Both the position numbers and the translations under genes were made by a program. 64,000 bases of DNA from Microbacterium sp. SL75. GTDB taxonomy: Bacteria > Actinomycetota > Actinomycetes > Actinomycetales > Microbacteriaceae. Location of the stretch: positions 2,790,001 through 2,854,000 of the forward strand of contig NZ_CP113067.1 of the NCBI RefSeq assembly GCF_026625865.1, written 5' to 3'. How positions within the stretch are numbered: the first letter of the stretch is position 1; the number at the start of each line of letters is the position of its first letter. Shown in pieces: positions 41,572 to 53,066 of this stretch. The notes beneath the pieces are model-generated. The model was not told the DNA's origin. It worked only from the letters and a program-made list of their open reading frames with translations, and did not search any database.

Positions 41572-42347
41572 CCGCCGCCGACGCGGCGATCGAGGCCGTC
41601 GCCACGACCGACACCCTGCTGATCGCGCTCGACTTCGACGGCACCCTGTCGCCCCTGGTCGATGAGCCGATGTCGGCGCGGATGACTGCGGGTGCCCGCG
41701 CCGCGGTCGACGCCCTCGCCGCGCTGCCGGGCACCGTCGTCGCGCTCGTCTCAGGTCGTTCGCTGGGACACCTTCGCGAGATCTCCGAACACGACGACGC
41801 CTCGCCGATCTGGCTCGCCGGTTCGCACGGCGCACAGTTCTGGGTCCCCGGCGCGGGCATCGAGGCCGCAGGTGACGACGAGGCCGACCTCGCGCTGCGC
41901 GACCGCCTCCAGAGCGAGGTCGCCGACCGTACCGCCCGCATGCACGGTGTCTGGATCGAACCGAAGGAGTACGGCCTCGGCGTGCACACGCGCACCGCGG
42001 ATGCCGACACCGCCGACGCCGCGCGATCGCTCGTCGACCAACTGCTCGCGGCGGAGGCGCCGTCGTGGCGTCGTCGCACCGGTCACGACATCCTCGAGTT
42101 CTCGTTCCGCCACGAGGGCAAGGACTCGGCCGTCGCGCACCTGCGCGCCCGGGTCGGTGCCACGGCCGTGCTCTTCGCCGGCGACGACGTCACCGATGAA
42201 GATGCGCTGAATTCGCTGGAAGCCGGTGACCTGGGCGTGCGCGTCGGCGGGGGAGAGACCGCCGCGACGCTTCGCGTGCCGGACATCGACGCTTTCGTGG
42301 CGGTACTGGAGGCCGTCGCCCGGCTGCGCCGATCGCACATCCGCTGA
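41568..42347 (+). CDS. otsB: Trehalose-6-phosphate phosphatase
   Basis: The 259-residue HAD-type phosphatase removes phosphate from trehalose 6-phosphate. Motif I is IALDFDGTLSPLVDEP (nucleophile Asp22, acid Asp24), motif II lies in VALVSGRSLGHL, and the late motif is LFAGDDVTDEDALN with the metal-binding aspartates. It starts with a GTG overlapping the otsA stop (GTGA). Length fits OtsB. Confidence 0.95.
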   Translation: MTAADAAIEAVATTDTLLIALDFDGTLSPLVDEPMSARMTAGARAAVDALAALPGTVVALVSGRSLGHLREISEHDDASPIWLAGSHGAQFWVPGAGIEAAGDDEADLALRDRLQSEVADRTARMHGVWIEPKEYGLGVHTRTADADTADAARSLVDQLLAAEAPSWRRRTGHDILEFSFRHEGKDSAVAHLRARVGATAVLFAGDDVTDEDALNSLEAGDLGVRVGGGETAATLRVPDIDAFVAVLEAVARLRRSHIR

Positions 42348-42399
42348 ACAGTTGCCGGTTCGACCGGCTCCGTTCGCGTCACGCCCTCGGCGCGCGCAA

Positions 42400-42405
42400 T
42401 AGACT
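42400..42405 (+). promoter_or_regulatory. Probable -10 hexamer TAGACT of ilvD
   Basis: TAGACT ends 6 bases before the ilvD ATG with no ribosome-binding site in between, the leaderless layout seen elsewhere in the window. Confidence 0.5.
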
Positions 42406-42411
42406 TCGACA

Positions 42412-44130
42412 ATGCCCGCACCGCAGAATCCGAACACCGGCGAGTTCGACATCAAGCCCCGCAGTCGCGTCGTCACCGACGGCATCGAAGCCACCACCTC
42501 TCGCGGAATGCTCCGCGCGGTCGGCATGGGCGACGAGGACTGGGACAAGCCCCAGATCGGCATCGCGTCGAGCTGGAACGAGATCACCCCCTGCAACCTC
42601 AGCCTCGATCGGCTCGCGCAGGGCGCGAAAGAGGGGGTGCACGCCGGCGGCGGGTACCCGCTGCAGTTCGGCACCATCTCCGTCTCCGACGGCATCTCGA
42701 TGGGCCACGAGGGCATGCACTTCTCGCTCGTCTCGCGCGAGGTCATCGCCGACAGCGTCGAGACCGTCATGATGGCCGAGCGCCTCGACGGCTCCGTGCT
42801 GCTCGCGGGCTGCGACAAGTCGATTCCGGGCATGCTCATGGCATCCGCTCGACTCGATCTGTCGAGCGTCTTCCTCTACGCGGGGTCGATCGCGCCGGGC
42901 TGGGTCAAGCTCAGCGACGGCACCGAGAAGGACGTGACGATCATCGACTCGTTCGAGGCCGTGGGTGCATGCCTCGCGGGCAAGATGAGCGAGGCCGACC
43001 TCAAGCGCATCGAGTGCGCGATCGCCCCCGGTGAGGGCGCGTGCGGCGGCATGTACACGGCCAACACGATGGCCTCGGTCGCCGAGGCCCTGGGCCTCAG
43101 CCTTCCCGGTTCGGCTGCGCCGCCGTCGGCGGACCGCCGCCGCGACTACTTCGCGCACCGCTCGGGCGAGGCCGTGGTCAACCTGCTGCGCCAGGGCATC
43201 ACCACGCGCGACATCCTCACCAAAGAGGCGTTCGAGAACGCCATCGCCCTCGCCATGGCGCTCGGCGGCTCGACCAACGTCGTGCTGCACCTGCTCGCCA
43301 TCGCCAACGAGGCCGAGGTCGAGCTGAACCTGCACGACTTCAACCGCATCGGCGACCGCACGCCGCACGTGGCCGACATGAAGCCCTTCGGCCAGTACGT
43401 CATGAACGACGTCGACCGTCACGGCGGGATCCCCGTCATCATGAAGGCGATGCTCGACGAGGGCCTGCTCCACGGCGACGCGCTCACCGTCACGGGCAAG
43501 ACGCTCGCCGAGAACCTCGCCGACCTCGCCCCCGACCCGGTCGACGGCAAGGTCATCCACTCGTTCGACAACCCGATCCACGCCACCGGCGGTATCACGA
43601 TCCTCCACGGCTCGATGGCCCCCGAAGGTGCCGTGGTGAAGTCGGCCGGCTTCGACGGCAACGTCTTCGAGGGCCCCGCCCGCGTGTTCGAGCGCGAGCG
43701 CGGCGCGATGGACGCCCTCGAGGCGGGCGAGATCGTCGCCGGCGACGTCGTCGTCATCCGCTACGAGGGCCCCAAGGGCGGCCCCGGCATGCGCGAGATG
43801 CTCGCCATCACGGCCGCCATCAAGGGCGCGGGGCTCGGAAAAGATGTACTACTGTTGACGGACGGACGATTCTCAGGCGGCACAACCGGCCTGTGCATCG
43901 GCCACATAGCTCCCGAAGCGGTGGACGCAGGTCCCATCGCCTTCGTGCGCGATGGTGATCTGATACGGGTCGATATCGCCGCTCGCACTCTCGACTTGAT
44001 CGTCGATGAGGCCGAGCTGAGTTCCCGCCGCGAAGGCTGGGAACCGCTCCCCCCGCGCTATACCCGTGGCGTTCTGGCCAAGTACTCCAAGCTCGTGCAC
44101 TCCGCCGCGGAGGGCGCTGTCACGGGCTGA
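42412..44130 (+). CDS. ilvD: Dihydroxy-acid dehydratase
   Basis: The 572-residue enzyme dehydrates 2,3-dihydroxyisovalerate (and the methylvalerate analogue) to the 2-keto acids of valine and isoleucine synthesis. Iron-sulfur ligands are visible in [21 protein letters not shown] and [14 protein letters not shown], and the C-terminal [20 protein letters not shown] is typical. The last about 290 bases (from about 43840) use codons rare in the rest of the gene (AAA, GTA, CTA, ATA, TCA, ACA), although the protein stays conserved. That suggests a recombined 3' end. ilvB follows after 45 bases. Confidence 0.96.
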   Translation: MPAPQNPNTGEFDIKPRSRVVTDGIEATTSRGMLRAVGMGDEDWDKPQIGIASSWNEITPCNLSLDRLAQGAKEGVHAGGGYPLQFGTISVSDGISMGHEGMHFSLVSREVIADSVETVMMAERLDGSVLLAGCDKSIPGMLMASARLDLSSVFLYAGSIAPGWVKLSDGTEKDVTIIDSFEAVGACLAGKMSEADLKRIECAIAPGEGACGGMYTANTMASVAEALGLSLPGSAAPPSADRRRDYFAHRSGEAVVNLLRQGITTRDILTKEAFENAIALAMALGGSTNVVLHLLAIANEAEVELNLHDFNRIGDRTPHVADMKPFGQYVMNDVDRHGGIPVIMKAMLDEGLLHGDALTVTGKTLAENLADLAPDPVDGKVIHSFDNPIHATGGITILHGSMAPEGAVVKSAGFDGNVFEGPARVFERERGAMDALEAGEIVAGDVVVIRYEGPKGGPGMREMLAITAAIKGAGLGKDVLLLTDGRFSGGTTGLCIGHIAPEAVDAGPIAFVRDGDLIRVDIAARTLDLIVDEAELSSRREGWEPLPPRYTRGVLAKYSKLVHSAAEGAVTG

Positions 44131-44175
44131 CGGCCGTCCCCCTTTTCACCTTCTCCCGGTTCTCGAGGTACTCCC

Positions 44176-45984
44176 ATGTCCATCGATTCCCCTACGGCGG
44201 CCATTCCCCGGCCGCCCGCCCGCACCGCTCCGGCGCCCGTGATGACGGGAGCACAGGCGGTCGTCCGATCGCTCGACCTGCTCGGCGTCACCGATGTGTT
44301 CGGCCTCCCGGGCGGCGCGATCATGCCCGTCTACGACCCGCTCATGGACGACGAGCACGTGCGCCACATCCTCGTGCGTCACGAGCAGGGCGCCGGCCAC
44401 GCCGCCGAGGGGTACGCCGCCGCCTCGGGCAAGGTCGGCGTCGCCATCGCGACGTCCGGGCCCGGCGCGACCAACCTCGTCACCGCGATCGCCGACGCCT
44501 ACATGGACTCGGTGCCGCTCGTCTGCATCACCGGCCAGGTGTTCTCGACCCTCATGGGAACGGACGCCTTCCAGGAGGCCGACATCGTCGGCATCACCAT
44601 GCCGATCACCAAGCACTCCTTCCTGGTGAAGTCGGCCGACGAGATCCCCGGCGCGATCGCCGCGGCCTTCGAGATCGCCTCGACCGGTCGGCCCGGGCCC
44701 GTCCTCGTCGACATCACCAAGGACGCGCAGCAGGCCGAGGCGCCGTTCGTCTGGCCGCCGAAGATCGAGCTGCCCGGGTACCGCCCGGTGACCAAGGCGC
44801 ACGGCAAGCAGATCCAGGCCGCGGCCCAGCTGCTCGCCACCGCGCAGAAGCCCGTGCTCTACGTGGGCGGCGGCGCGATCCGCTCCAACGCCTCCGCCGA
44901 GCTCAAGGTGCTCGCCGAGGCGACCGGGGCTCCCGTCGTCACGACGCTCATGGCGCGCGGGGCCTTCCCCGACTCCCACGAGCAGCACCTCGGCATGCCG
45001 GGCATGCACGGCACCGTGCCCGCGGTGCTGGCCCTGCAGGAGAGCGACCTGATCGTCTCGCTCGGTGCCCGGTTCGACGACCGCGTGACCGGTAAGGCGG
45101 CGCTGTTCGCCCCCCACGCGCAGGTGGTGCACGTCGACATCGACCCCGCCGAGATCTCCAAGATCCGCACGGCCGACGTCCCGATCGTGGGTGACCTGCG
45201 CGAGGTCCTCATCGACCTCGATGCCGCGTTCCGCGCCGCCGACGCCGAGCACCCGCACGACTACACCGAGTGGTGGACGTACCTGAACGGGCTCCGCGAG
45301 GAGTTCCCGCTCGGCTACACGCCCACCACCGACGGTCTGCTCTCGCCCCAGCACGTCATCCAGCGCATCGGGGAGATGACCGGACCCGAGGGCGTCTACG
45401 CCTCGGGCGTCGGCCAGCACCAGATGTGGGCGGCGCAGTTCATCAAGTACGAGCGCCCCAACGCGTGGCTGAACTCCGGCGGCGCCGGCACCATGGGCTA
45501 TGCGGTTCCCGCGGCCATGGGCGCGAAGGTGGCTCAGCCCGAGCGCGCCGTGTGGGCGATCGATGGGGACGGCTGCTTCCAGATGACCAACCAGGAGCTC
45601 GCGACCTGCGTCATCAACGACATCCCGATCAAGGTCGCGATCATCAACAACTCCTCGCTCGGCATGGTGCGCCAGTGGCAGACGCTGTTCTTCGACGGCC
45701 GCCACTCCAACACCGACCTGAACACGGGGCACGGCACGCGCCGCGTCCCCGACTTCGTCAAGCTCGCCGAGGCCTACGGGTGCCTGGCGCTCCGCGTCGA
45801 GAAGGAAGACGAGATCGACGCGGCCATCCAGCTCGCGCTCGACACGAACGACCGCCCGGTCGTGATCGACTTCGTCGTGAGCGCCGACGCGATGGTCTGG
45901 CCGATGGTCCCGCAGGGCGTCAGCAACAGCTACGTCCAGTACGCGCGCGACCACTCGCCCACGTTCAACGAGCAGGAGGACTGA
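44176..45984 (+). CDS. ilvB: Acetolactate synthase large subunit
   Basis: The 602-residue catalytic subunit condenses two pyruvates, or pyruvate and 2-oxobutyrate, using thiamine diphosphate. It shows [19 protein letters not shown] (N-terminal core), [19 protein letters not shown] with the catalytic glutamate, [19 protein letters not shown], and the ThDP/Mg motif [20 protein letters not shown]. The stop is followed one base later by ilvH, so large and small subunits are co-translated. Feedback control by valine acts through IlvH. Confidence 0.97.
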   Translation: MSIDSPTAAIPRPPARTAPAPVMTGAQAVVRSLDLLGVTDVFGLPGGAIMPVYDPLMDDEHVRHILVRHEQGAGHAAEGYAAASGKVGVAIATSGPGATNLVTAIADAYMDSVPLVCITGQVFSTLMGTDAFQEADIVGITMPITKHSFLVKSADEIPGAIAAAFEIASTGRPGPVLVDITKDAQQAEAPFVWPPKIELPGYRPVTKAHGKQIQAAAQLLATAQKPVLYVGGGAIRSNASAELKVLAEATGAPVVTTLMARGAFPDSHEQHLGMPGMHGTVPAVLALQESDLIVSLGARFDDRVTGKAALFAPHAQVVHVDIDPAEISKIRTADVPIVGDLREVLIDLDAAFRAADAEHPHDYTEWWTYLNGLREEFPLGYTPTTDGLLSPQHVIQRIGEMTGPEGVYASGVGQHQMWAAQFIKYERPNAWLNSGGAGTMGYAVPAAMGAKVAQPERAVWAIDGDGCFQMTNQELATCVINDIPIKVAIINNSSLGMVRQWQTLFFDGRHSNTDLNTGHGTRRVPDFVKLAEAYGCLALRVEKEDEIDAAIQLALDTNDRPVVIDFVVSADAMVWPMVPQGVSNSYVQYARDHSPTFNEQED

Positions 45985-47625
<1,641 letters not shown>

Positions 47626-47640
47626 GTTCTTCGTCTACGA

Positions 47641-47670
47641 ACGCCCCGGGATCTCATGATCCCGGGGCGT
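47641..47670 (+). terminator. Terminator of the ilv operon
   Basis: ACGCCCCGGGATC (47641-47653) pairs with GATCCCGGGGCGT (47658-47670) around TCAT, followed by TCCCCTTTTC. Confidence 0.9.
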
Positions 47671-47768
47671 TCCCCTTTTCCGCGGCGCCGTTCGGATCCC
47701 GATGCCGCGGACCCCGGCGACCGGCGGGGCGCGACCCGGTCGCGGGGGAGCGCCGCTAGCGTGGTCGC

Positions 47769-48311
47769 GTGAGCACTCCGCGCGATGACGACGCCCTGTC
47801 CTGGGGCGGTGACGACGACCCCACCCTCGACGTCGGTGAGAAACATGCGCCGACGCGTCCCGCCGGCGGTGAGCCGCGGGTCGAAGCCGAGCCCCTCGAG
47901 CCTCTGCAGCCCGAAGCGCCTGCCGCGGCGCCGGTCACCCGGCATCCCGAGCCTGCCCCTTCCGAGCCGACCGCCGTCGAGGTGACCGAGGGCGAGGACC
48001 CGGATGCCGCCCACGCGGCACCCCTCGGAAACGTGGGCCTCGTCGGGATCGGCATGGTGGCGGCGACCTTCCTGCTGTTCGCGATCGGATGGCTGCTCGC
48101 GGGGCTGCGCTTGAACGGACTGGGGCTTCCCATCCCGTCGGTGACGGTGATCGCGCTCACCATCGGCGCGGCTCTCGCGCCCGTCGTCTGGTTCGTCGCC
48201 GTGCTCGCGCTGACGCGCAGCTGGCGCACGTGGCAGCGCTTCCTGTTGCTCATCGTCGGTATCGTGCTGCTCGTTCCCTGGCCGTTCCTGTCGTTGGGAG
48301 CCTTCGCATGA
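47769..48311 (+). CDS. Membrane protein with long acidic, proline-rich N-terminus
   Basis: The 180-residue product has about 85 N-terminal residues rich in Asp, Glu, Pro and Ala, probably disordered and cytoplasmic. Three hydrophobic helices follow: VGLVGIGMVAATFLLFAIGW, VIALTIGAALAPVVWFVAVL, and a last one ending FLSLGAFA. No family recognised. The GTG start at 47769 follows TAGCGT in leaderless distance. The next gene overlaps by 4 bases and is also a small membrane protein, so the pair may form one complex. Confidence 0.6.
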   Translation: MSTPRDDDALSWGGDDDPTLDVGEKHAPTRPAGGEPRVEAEPLEPLQPEAPAAAPVTRHPEPAPSEPTAVEVTEGEDPDAAHAAPLGNVGLVGIGMVAATFLLFAIGWLLAGLRLNGLGLPIPSVTVIALTIGAALAPVVWFVAVLALTRSWRTWQRFLLLIVGIVLLVPWPFLSLGAFA

Positions 48312-48646
48312 GCACTGCCGCCCGTACCCGCCACCTGCCGACCTGGCTGCTCGTGGCCATCTCCGGTCTCTTCGGTCTCTTCTACGCCTACGTCGTGTGG
48401 AGTTCGGTCGCCCTGCTCGTCCAGCAGGTCAACGGCCCGCTCGGGCTCAACGGCCTGGGCTGGTTCGTGTACATCCTGCCGATCGTGTTCCCGCTCCTCG
48501 CCTTCGGTATCGCCTTCGCGATCGGCCAGCGCCGTAAGGCGGGGGAGCTCGCCATCGCTCTGCTCGCGGGGCTGACGCTGTCGGCGGCGTTCTGGCTCGC
48601 CGTCGTGGGCTACGGCACGACCTCGTACGGGCTGTACGGCGGCTGA
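48308..48646 (+). CDS. Small membrane protein, partner of the preceding gene
   Basis: The 112-residue product has three hydrophobic helices: LLVAISGLFGLFYAYVVWSS, FVYILPIVFPLLAFGIAFAI and AIALLAGLTLSAAFWLAVVG, with a basic loop GQRRKAGE between the second and third. Function unknown. Its ATG overlaps the stop of the upstream membrane-protein gene (ATGA), indicating coupled translation. Confidence 0.6.
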   Translation: MSTAARTRHLPTWLLVAISGLFGLFYAYVVWSSVALLVQQVNGPLGLNGLGWFVYILPIVFPLLAFGIAFAIGQRRKAGELAIALLAGLTLSAAFWLAVVGYGTTSYGLYGG

Positions 48647-48964
48647 TCCGCCGGGGTCGCGGCATCCGGGATCCGGTGCCCAACGGGCGCGCGTCGCCTC
48701 CGGTCGCTGGTCTCTTCTGGTCGCGAGACTGCATCTCGCTGACATCTGCGTGTCAGGCTGACGCGGGTTTGTCAGCGAGTTGCCCGTTCGCGCTCTCGGT
48801 TGCCGCGGGTGTCGGGCGCGCCGTCGTCCGCCGTCACACGGTCGGGGGCGCCCTCGCCCCCGCGCTAGGCTGACAGACGGCCCGCACGGGTCGCGCGCCC
48901 GGTTCGCGCCGGTGATGTGCGACGGTGCGCGGCAGCCCCCAGCACCGTTTCGAAGGACGCATCC
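48647..48964. other. serA upstream region, 318 bases without a gene
   Basis: No gene seen. The stretch carries the paired CTGACR palindromes (listed separately) and a TAGGCT at about 48865-48870 that could be a -10 element for serA, with a leader of roughly 90 bases. CGAAGGA lies about 12 bases before the serA GTG and can serve as ribosome-binding site. Confidence 0.6.
48739..48775. promoter_or_regulatory. Two tandem 18-bp palindromes (CTGACR-N6-TGTCAG) upstream of serA
   Basis: CTGACA-N6-TGTCAG at 48739-48756 and CTGACG-N6-TGTCAG at 48758-48775 are spaced exactly 19 bases apart. The outer arms also extend into a longer pair, CTCGCTGACA (48735) and TGTCAGCGAG (48770). Such phased dyads are typical of cooperative repressor binding. 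They lie about 190 bases before the serA start and 95 after the preceding gene. Confidence 0.6.
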
Positions 48965-50569
48965 GTGACGAAGCCCGTCGTGCTCATCGCCGAAGAACTC
49001 TCTCCCGCCACGATCGACGCGCTCGGCCCCGACTTCGACGTGCGCAGCGTCGACGGGACCGATCGCCCCGCATTGCTCTCGGCCCTGGCCGAGGCGCACG
49101 CGGTTCTCGTGCGCTCGGCCACCCAGATCGATGCCGAGGCCCTCGCGGCCGCGCCGTCTCTCAAGGTCGTCGCTCGCGCCGGTGTCGGCCTCGACAACGT
49201 CGACATCAAGTCGGCCACCGCGGCCGGCGTCATGGTCGTCAACGCGCCGACCTCGAACATCATCTCGGCAGCCGAGCTCACCGTCGGGCACGTGCTGAGC
49301 CTCGCTCGCCGCATCCCCGCGGCGCACGCCTCGCTCGCCCAGGGCCTCTGGAAGCGCAGCTCGTTCACCGGCACCGAGCTGTTCGAGAAGACCATCGGCA
49401 TCATCGGCCTCGGCCGCATCGGTGCACTCATCGCGGCGCGCCTGCAGGGCTTCGACATGCGTGTCATCGCGTACGACCCCTACGTCACCGCCGCTCGGGC
49501 GCAGCAGCTCGGCGTTCAGCTCGTGTCACTCGACGAACTGCTCGAGCAGAGCGACTTCGTCACGATCCACATGCCGAAGACGCCCGAGACGACCGGCATG
49601 ATCGGTGCCGAGCAGCTGCGCCGCATGAAGAAGACCGCGTACGTCATCAACGTCGCCCGCGGAGGTCTCATCGACGAGGAGGCGCTCTTCGAGGCGCTCA
49701 CCGGCGGCGAGATCGCCGGAGCGGGTCTCGACGTGTTCTCGACCGAGCCCCCGGCCGAGGGTGGCCCCGCGCGCAAGCTCCTCGACCTCCCCAACGTCGT
49801 GGTCACTCCGCACCTCGGCGCGAGCACCGAGGAGGCGCAGGAAAAGGCCGGCGTCTCGGTCGCGCGCTCGGTCAAGCTGGCGCTCGAGGGAGACCTCGTC
49901 CCGGATGCCGTGAACGTCGCCGGTGGCGCGATCGACCCGTTCGTTCGCCCCGGTATCGCCCTCGTCGAGATGCTCGGACAGTTCTTCAGCGGTCTCGCCG
50001 ACAGCGCTCTCACGAGCCTCGACATCGAGGTGCACGGAGAGCTCGCGCAGTACGACGTGAGCGTCTACCGCCTCGCCGCGCTCAAGGGGTACTTCAGCCG
50101 TATCGTCAGCGAGAGCGTGTCGTACGTCAACGCCCCGCTGTTCGCCGAGCAGCGCGGTGTCGAGGCGCGCCTGGTCGTCGAGGCCGAGAGCCCGCTGTAC
50201 CGCAACATCACGATCCTCCGCGGCACGCTGGCCGACGGGTCGACCCTCGAGGTCGCGGGCACGCTCGCCGGCACGCGGATGGTGCCGAAGGTCGTCTCGA
50301 TCAACGGCTACGAGATCGAGGTGCCCATCGAGCAGCACCACGTCGTCATGCGCTACGCCGATCGCCCCGGCATCGTCGCCATCTACGGCCAGAAGCTGGG
50401 CGAGGCGGGCATCAACATCGCGGGTCTCCAGGTGGCGGCTCCGGATGCCACGGGCCGGGCGCTCTCGGTGCTCACCGTCGATTCGCCGGTCCCCGACGAG
50501 ATCCTCGGTGCGATGCGCGAGGCCGTCGGCGCCGACCTGTTCCGCCAGATCGACATCGTCGAGGGCTGA
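48965..50569 (+). CDS. serA: D-3-phosphoglycerate dehydrogenase (long, ACT-containing type)
   Basis: The 534-residue enzyme oxidises 3-phosphoglycerate with NAD, the first step of serine synthesis. It has AGVGLDNVDIKSATAAGVMV near residues 76-95, the nucleotide-binding GIIGLGRIGALIAARLQGFD near 144-163, the catalytic region KKTAYVINVARGGLIDEEAL and HLGASTEEAQEKAG. An intervening ASB domain (about 315-450) and a C-terminal ACT domain with RYADRPGIVAIYGQKLGEAG follow, as in Mycobacterium tuberculosis SerA, which is inhibited by serine. GTG start at 48965. Confidence 0.97.
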   Translation: MTKPVVLIAEELSPATIDALGPDFDVRSVDGTDRPALLSALAEAHAVLVRSATQIDAEALAAAPSLKVVARAGVGLDNVDIKSATAAGVMVVNAPTSNIISAAELTVGHVLSLARRIPAAHASLAQGLWKRSSFTGTELFEKTIGIIGLGRIGALIAARLQGFDMRVIAYDPYVTAARAQQLGVQLVSLDELLEQSDFVTIHMPKTPETTGMIGAEQLRRMKKTAYVINVARGGLIDEEALFEALTGGEIAGAGLDVFSTEPPAEGGPARKLLDLPNVVVTPHLGASTEEAQEKAGVSVARSVKLALEGDLVPDAVNVAGGAIDPFVRPGIALVEMLGQFFSGLADSALTSLDIEVHGELAQYDVSVYRLAALKGYFSRIVSESVSYVNAPLFAEQRGVEARLVVEAESPLYRNITILRGTLADGSTLEVAGTLAGTRMVPKVVSINGYEIEVPIEQHHVVMRYADRPGIVAIYGQKLGEAGINIAGLQVAAPDATGRALSVLTVDSPVPDEILGAMREAVGADLFRQIDIVEG

Positions 50570-50682
50570 GGGTCCGATCGTTCGGGGAGGGGGTCGCTTC
50601 GGCGGCCCCCTCCTTCGGCGTTCTGGGCGGGCGCGTCGGAGATTCAGGGCCCGCGCAAAACCGCGGGGTTCACACTGCGCGA

Positions 50683-50886
50683 GTGGCCCTCGTCCTTCGC
50701 GTCGTCTCCGCCGGTTTCGGCATCCTGTTCCTCGTCGCGGGGGTGGCCGATGTCGTGCGTCGCACTCCGTGGGGGTTTCTCGGCGTGATCGGGGGAGTGC
50801 TGATCCTGCTCGGGGTCGTCATCGACTTGCGGCGCGAGCGCCGGGAGCGTCGCAGCGCGCGCGAGAGGGCGCGGGGGGACCTCTAG
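50683..50886 (+). CDS. Small two-helix membrane protein
   Basis: A GTG at 50683 opens VALVLRVVSAGFGILFLVAG, followed by a turn with RRTPWG and a second helix FLGVIGGVLILLGVVIDL, then a basic tail (RRERRERRSARERARGDL), 67 residues in all. The topology is plausible and codon use fits the neighbours. No family known. Its stop overlaps the stop of the convergent tetR gene by 4 bases (CTAG). Confidence 0.5.
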   Translation: MALVLRVVSAGFGILFLVAGVADVVRRTPWGFLGVIGGVLILLGVVIDLRRERRERRSARERARGDL

Positions 50887-51425
50887 GTCGCCGAGGCGAC
50901 GACTCGGGCGATCAGTGCGTCGAGGTCCGCTCCTTCGAGTGCCGGACCGGCGACCGCGTTCAGATCGAGGACGGCGTTGAAGTACAGGCCGTCGCTCACC
51001 AGCAGCACCATCTGCAGCGCCGTGTCGTCGCGGGTGTGTGCGCGAAGGCTCTCTTCCCAGAGCTCTCGAACTCGTCGGAGGGATGCCGAGGCGGCATCGC
51101 TGCCGTTCTGCGCGAGGCGTGACACCGCGAGGATCGTCAGGTCGAGGGGGGAGCCGGTGTTCTGCGACGAGCGCAGGTGCGCCGCGACGACGCCCTCGTT
51201 CGACCTCTCGATTTCGGCGACGTCTTCCTCGGCGAGCCGCTCGAGCCGCTCCACGAGCGCCGCCTCGAGAGCGCTCTTCGAACTGAAGTGATAGAGCAGA
51301 CCACCCTTCGACACCCCGGCTGCGCGAGCAGTGGCATCCATCGTCGCGGCGCGCTCACCCTCGTCGACGAGGATGCGGCTGAAGGCGTCGAGGACGGCTT
51401 CGCGGGCGAGAGGGGGGCGGCTCAT
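50883..51425 (-). CDS. TetR-family transcriptional repressor
   Basis: The 180-residue protein has the TetR DNA-binding domain: AVLDAFSRILVDEGERAATM, then ARAAGVSKGGLLYHFSSKSA (recognition helix and the GLLYHF turn, residues 35-54), and a ligand-binding C-terminal half with LQMVLLVSDGLYFNAVLDLN. It is divergent from an MFS efflux gene 78 bases away, a standard repressor-pump pair, and should be induced by the pump's substrate. Confidence 0.9.
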   Translation of the reverse strand: MSRPPLAREAVLDAFSRILVDEGERAATMDATARAAGVSKGGLLYHFSSKSALEAALVERLERLAEEDVAEIERSNEGVVAAHLRSSQNTGSPLDLTILAVSRLAQNGSDAASASLRRVRELWEESLRAHTRDDTALQMVLLVSDGLYFNAVLDLNAVAGPALEGADLDALIARVVASAT

Positions 51426-51465
51426 GACTCCTCGATCGTAGTGGCGGGCGCCGGGTTCACTCTGT

Positions 51466-51485
51466 TACTATACCGGCTGGACGGT
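51466..51485. promoter_or_regulatory. Promoter/operator region between tetR and the DHA2 pump
   Basis: TACTAT at 51466-51471 is a good -10 hexamer for the pump gene, and directly after it ACCG (51472-51475) faces CGGT (51482-51485) across six bases, a short dyad as TetR-type repressors use. Confidence 0.45.
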
Positions 51486-51503
51486 TAAGAAAGGGATTCG
51501 CGC

Positions 51504-53042
51504 ATGCTCACCTCGTCGTTGCCCACCTCGGAGATCACCGTGGCTCGCGCCGGGTGGCGTGGATGGTTCGCACTGACGGTGCTCATGCTTCCCGTGTTGC
51601 TCGTCTCGGTCGACAACACGGTCCTGAGCTTCGCGTTGCCCGAGATCGCGCTGTCTCTGCGCCCCTCGAGCATCGAACAGCTGTGGATCATCGACGTCTA
51701 CCCGCTCGTGCTCGCCGGGCTTCTCGTGACCATGGGCACCCTGGGCGACCGCTTCGGACGTCGCCGCATGCTGTTGATCGGGGCGACCGGCTTCGCGGCC
51801 GTGTCCGCGCTGTCGGCGTTCGCGCCCACCGCGGCCCTGCTGATCACGGGCCGCGCGCTCATGGGTGTCTTCGGCGCCATGCTCATGCCGTCGACCCTCT
51901 CGTTGCTGCGGAGCATCTTCCGCGACCGTGACCAGCGTCGAATCGCGATCGCCGTCTGGGCCTCCGGTTTCTCGGCGGGAGCGGCCCTGGGCCCCATCGT
52001 CGGCGGCTTCCTGCTCGAGCACTTCACGTGGGGTTCCGTCTTCCTCATGGCCGTGCCGGTACTCGTACCGCTCCTCGTCCTCGCCCCGTTCTTCGTGCCC
52101 GAGAGCCGCGACCCGAAGCCGGGCCGGTTCGACCCCCTCAGCGTCGTCCTCTCGCTCGCGACCATGGTGCCGATCGTCTACGGCATCAAGAAGCTCGCCG
52201 TCGACGGTCCGATGTCGCTGGCCCCGGTGCTCTTCGTCATCGGAGTGGTCTTCGGGTGGTTGTTCGTCCGCCGCCAGCGCCGTTTGGCGACGCCCATGCT
52301 CGACATGACACTGTTCCGCCAGGGCACGTTCTCGGGTGCGATCCTGGTCAACCTGCTCAGCGTCGTGGGCCTGGTCGGCTTCCTCTACTTCGTCGCCCAG
52401 CACCTGCAGTTGGTGGTCGGCCTCTCGCCGATGGTCGCGGGCTTCGCCCTGTTGCCCGGCCTCGTGCTCATGATCATCGCGGGGCTCGTGGTGGTCCCCG
52501 TGGCCAAGCGCTTCGCGCCGCGGATCGTTGTGCCCGTCGCTCTGTCGTTCTCGGTCGTCGCGTACATCATGGTCGCCCTCTCGACGTCCGACCTGACGCT
52601 GTTGATCGTCGCCTTCGCGCTGCTGGGTGTCGGCATCGGCGCCGCCGAGACCGTCTCGAACGAGCTGATCCTCTCCAGTGCCCCCTCGGCGAAGGCGGGT
52701 GCGGCCAGCGCGGTCTCCGAGACCGCCTATGAGGTCGGCGCCGTCCTCGGCACCGCCGTGCTCGGCGGCATCCTCGCCGCGTTCTACCGGGCGCAGCTCG
52801 TTCTGCCCGCCGGGCTTCCGGATGCCGCGGCTCACGCTGCCCGCGAGACCCTCGCCGGAGCGGTCTCCGTCGCCGACACCCTCGACGACGTCGCGCTGGC
52901 CGAGGCCCTGCGCGCCGCCGCCGCCTACGCCTTCGACTCGGGCGTCGTCGTCACCGCCCTCATCGGCGCGGCGCTGATCGTCGTGGCCGCGGTCGTCGCT
53001 GCCACTACCCTGGGAGGATCCCGCAGCGCGTCGAAGAAGTGA
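51504..53042 (+). CDS. MFS drug exporter, DHA2 (14-helix) type
   Basis: The 512-residue protein shows 14 hydrophobic helices. The conserved DHA2 stretch LLVSVDNTVLSFALPEIALS is in helix 1, GTLGDRFGRRRMLLIGATGF (motif A) near residues 75-94, and SGFSAGAALGPIVGGFLLEH (motif C) near 154-173. It should export cationic or lipophilic toxic compounds with protons. GAAAGGG lies 9 bases upstream of the ATG. The divergent TetR gene is the likely repressor. Confidence 0.92.
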   Translation: MLTSSLPTSEITVARAGWRGWFALTVLMLPVLLVSVDNTVLSFALPEIALSLRPSSIEQLWIIDVYPLVLAGLLVTMGTLGDRFGRRRMLLIGATGFAAVSALSAFAPTAALLITGRALMGVFGAMLMPSTLSLLRSIFRDRDQRRIAIAVWASGFSAGAALGPIVGGFLLEHFTWGSVFLMAVPVLVPLLVLAPFFVPESRDPKPGRFDPLSVVLSLATMVPIVYGIKKLAVDGPMSLAPVLFVIGVVFGWLFVRRQRRLATPMLDMTLFRQGTFSGAILVNLLSVVGLVGFLYFVAQHLQLVVGLSPMVAGFALLPGLVLMIIAGLVVVPVAKRFAPRIVVPVALSFSVVAYIMVALSTSDLTLLIVAFALLGVGIGAAETVSNELILSSAPSAKAGAASAVSETAYEVGAVLGTAVLGGILAAFYRAQLVLPAGLPDAAAHAARETLAGAVSVADTLDDVALAEALRAAAAYAFDSGVVVTALIGAALIVVAAVVAATTLGGSRSASKK

Positions 53043-53066
53043 CGTGCCCGAGCTCTGAGGAGAGCG

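Noticed and set aside
44131..44175. Leader peptide or riboswitch before ilvB
   Set aside because: Only 45 bases separate ilvD and ilvB; no room for a structured leader and no branched-chain codon run.
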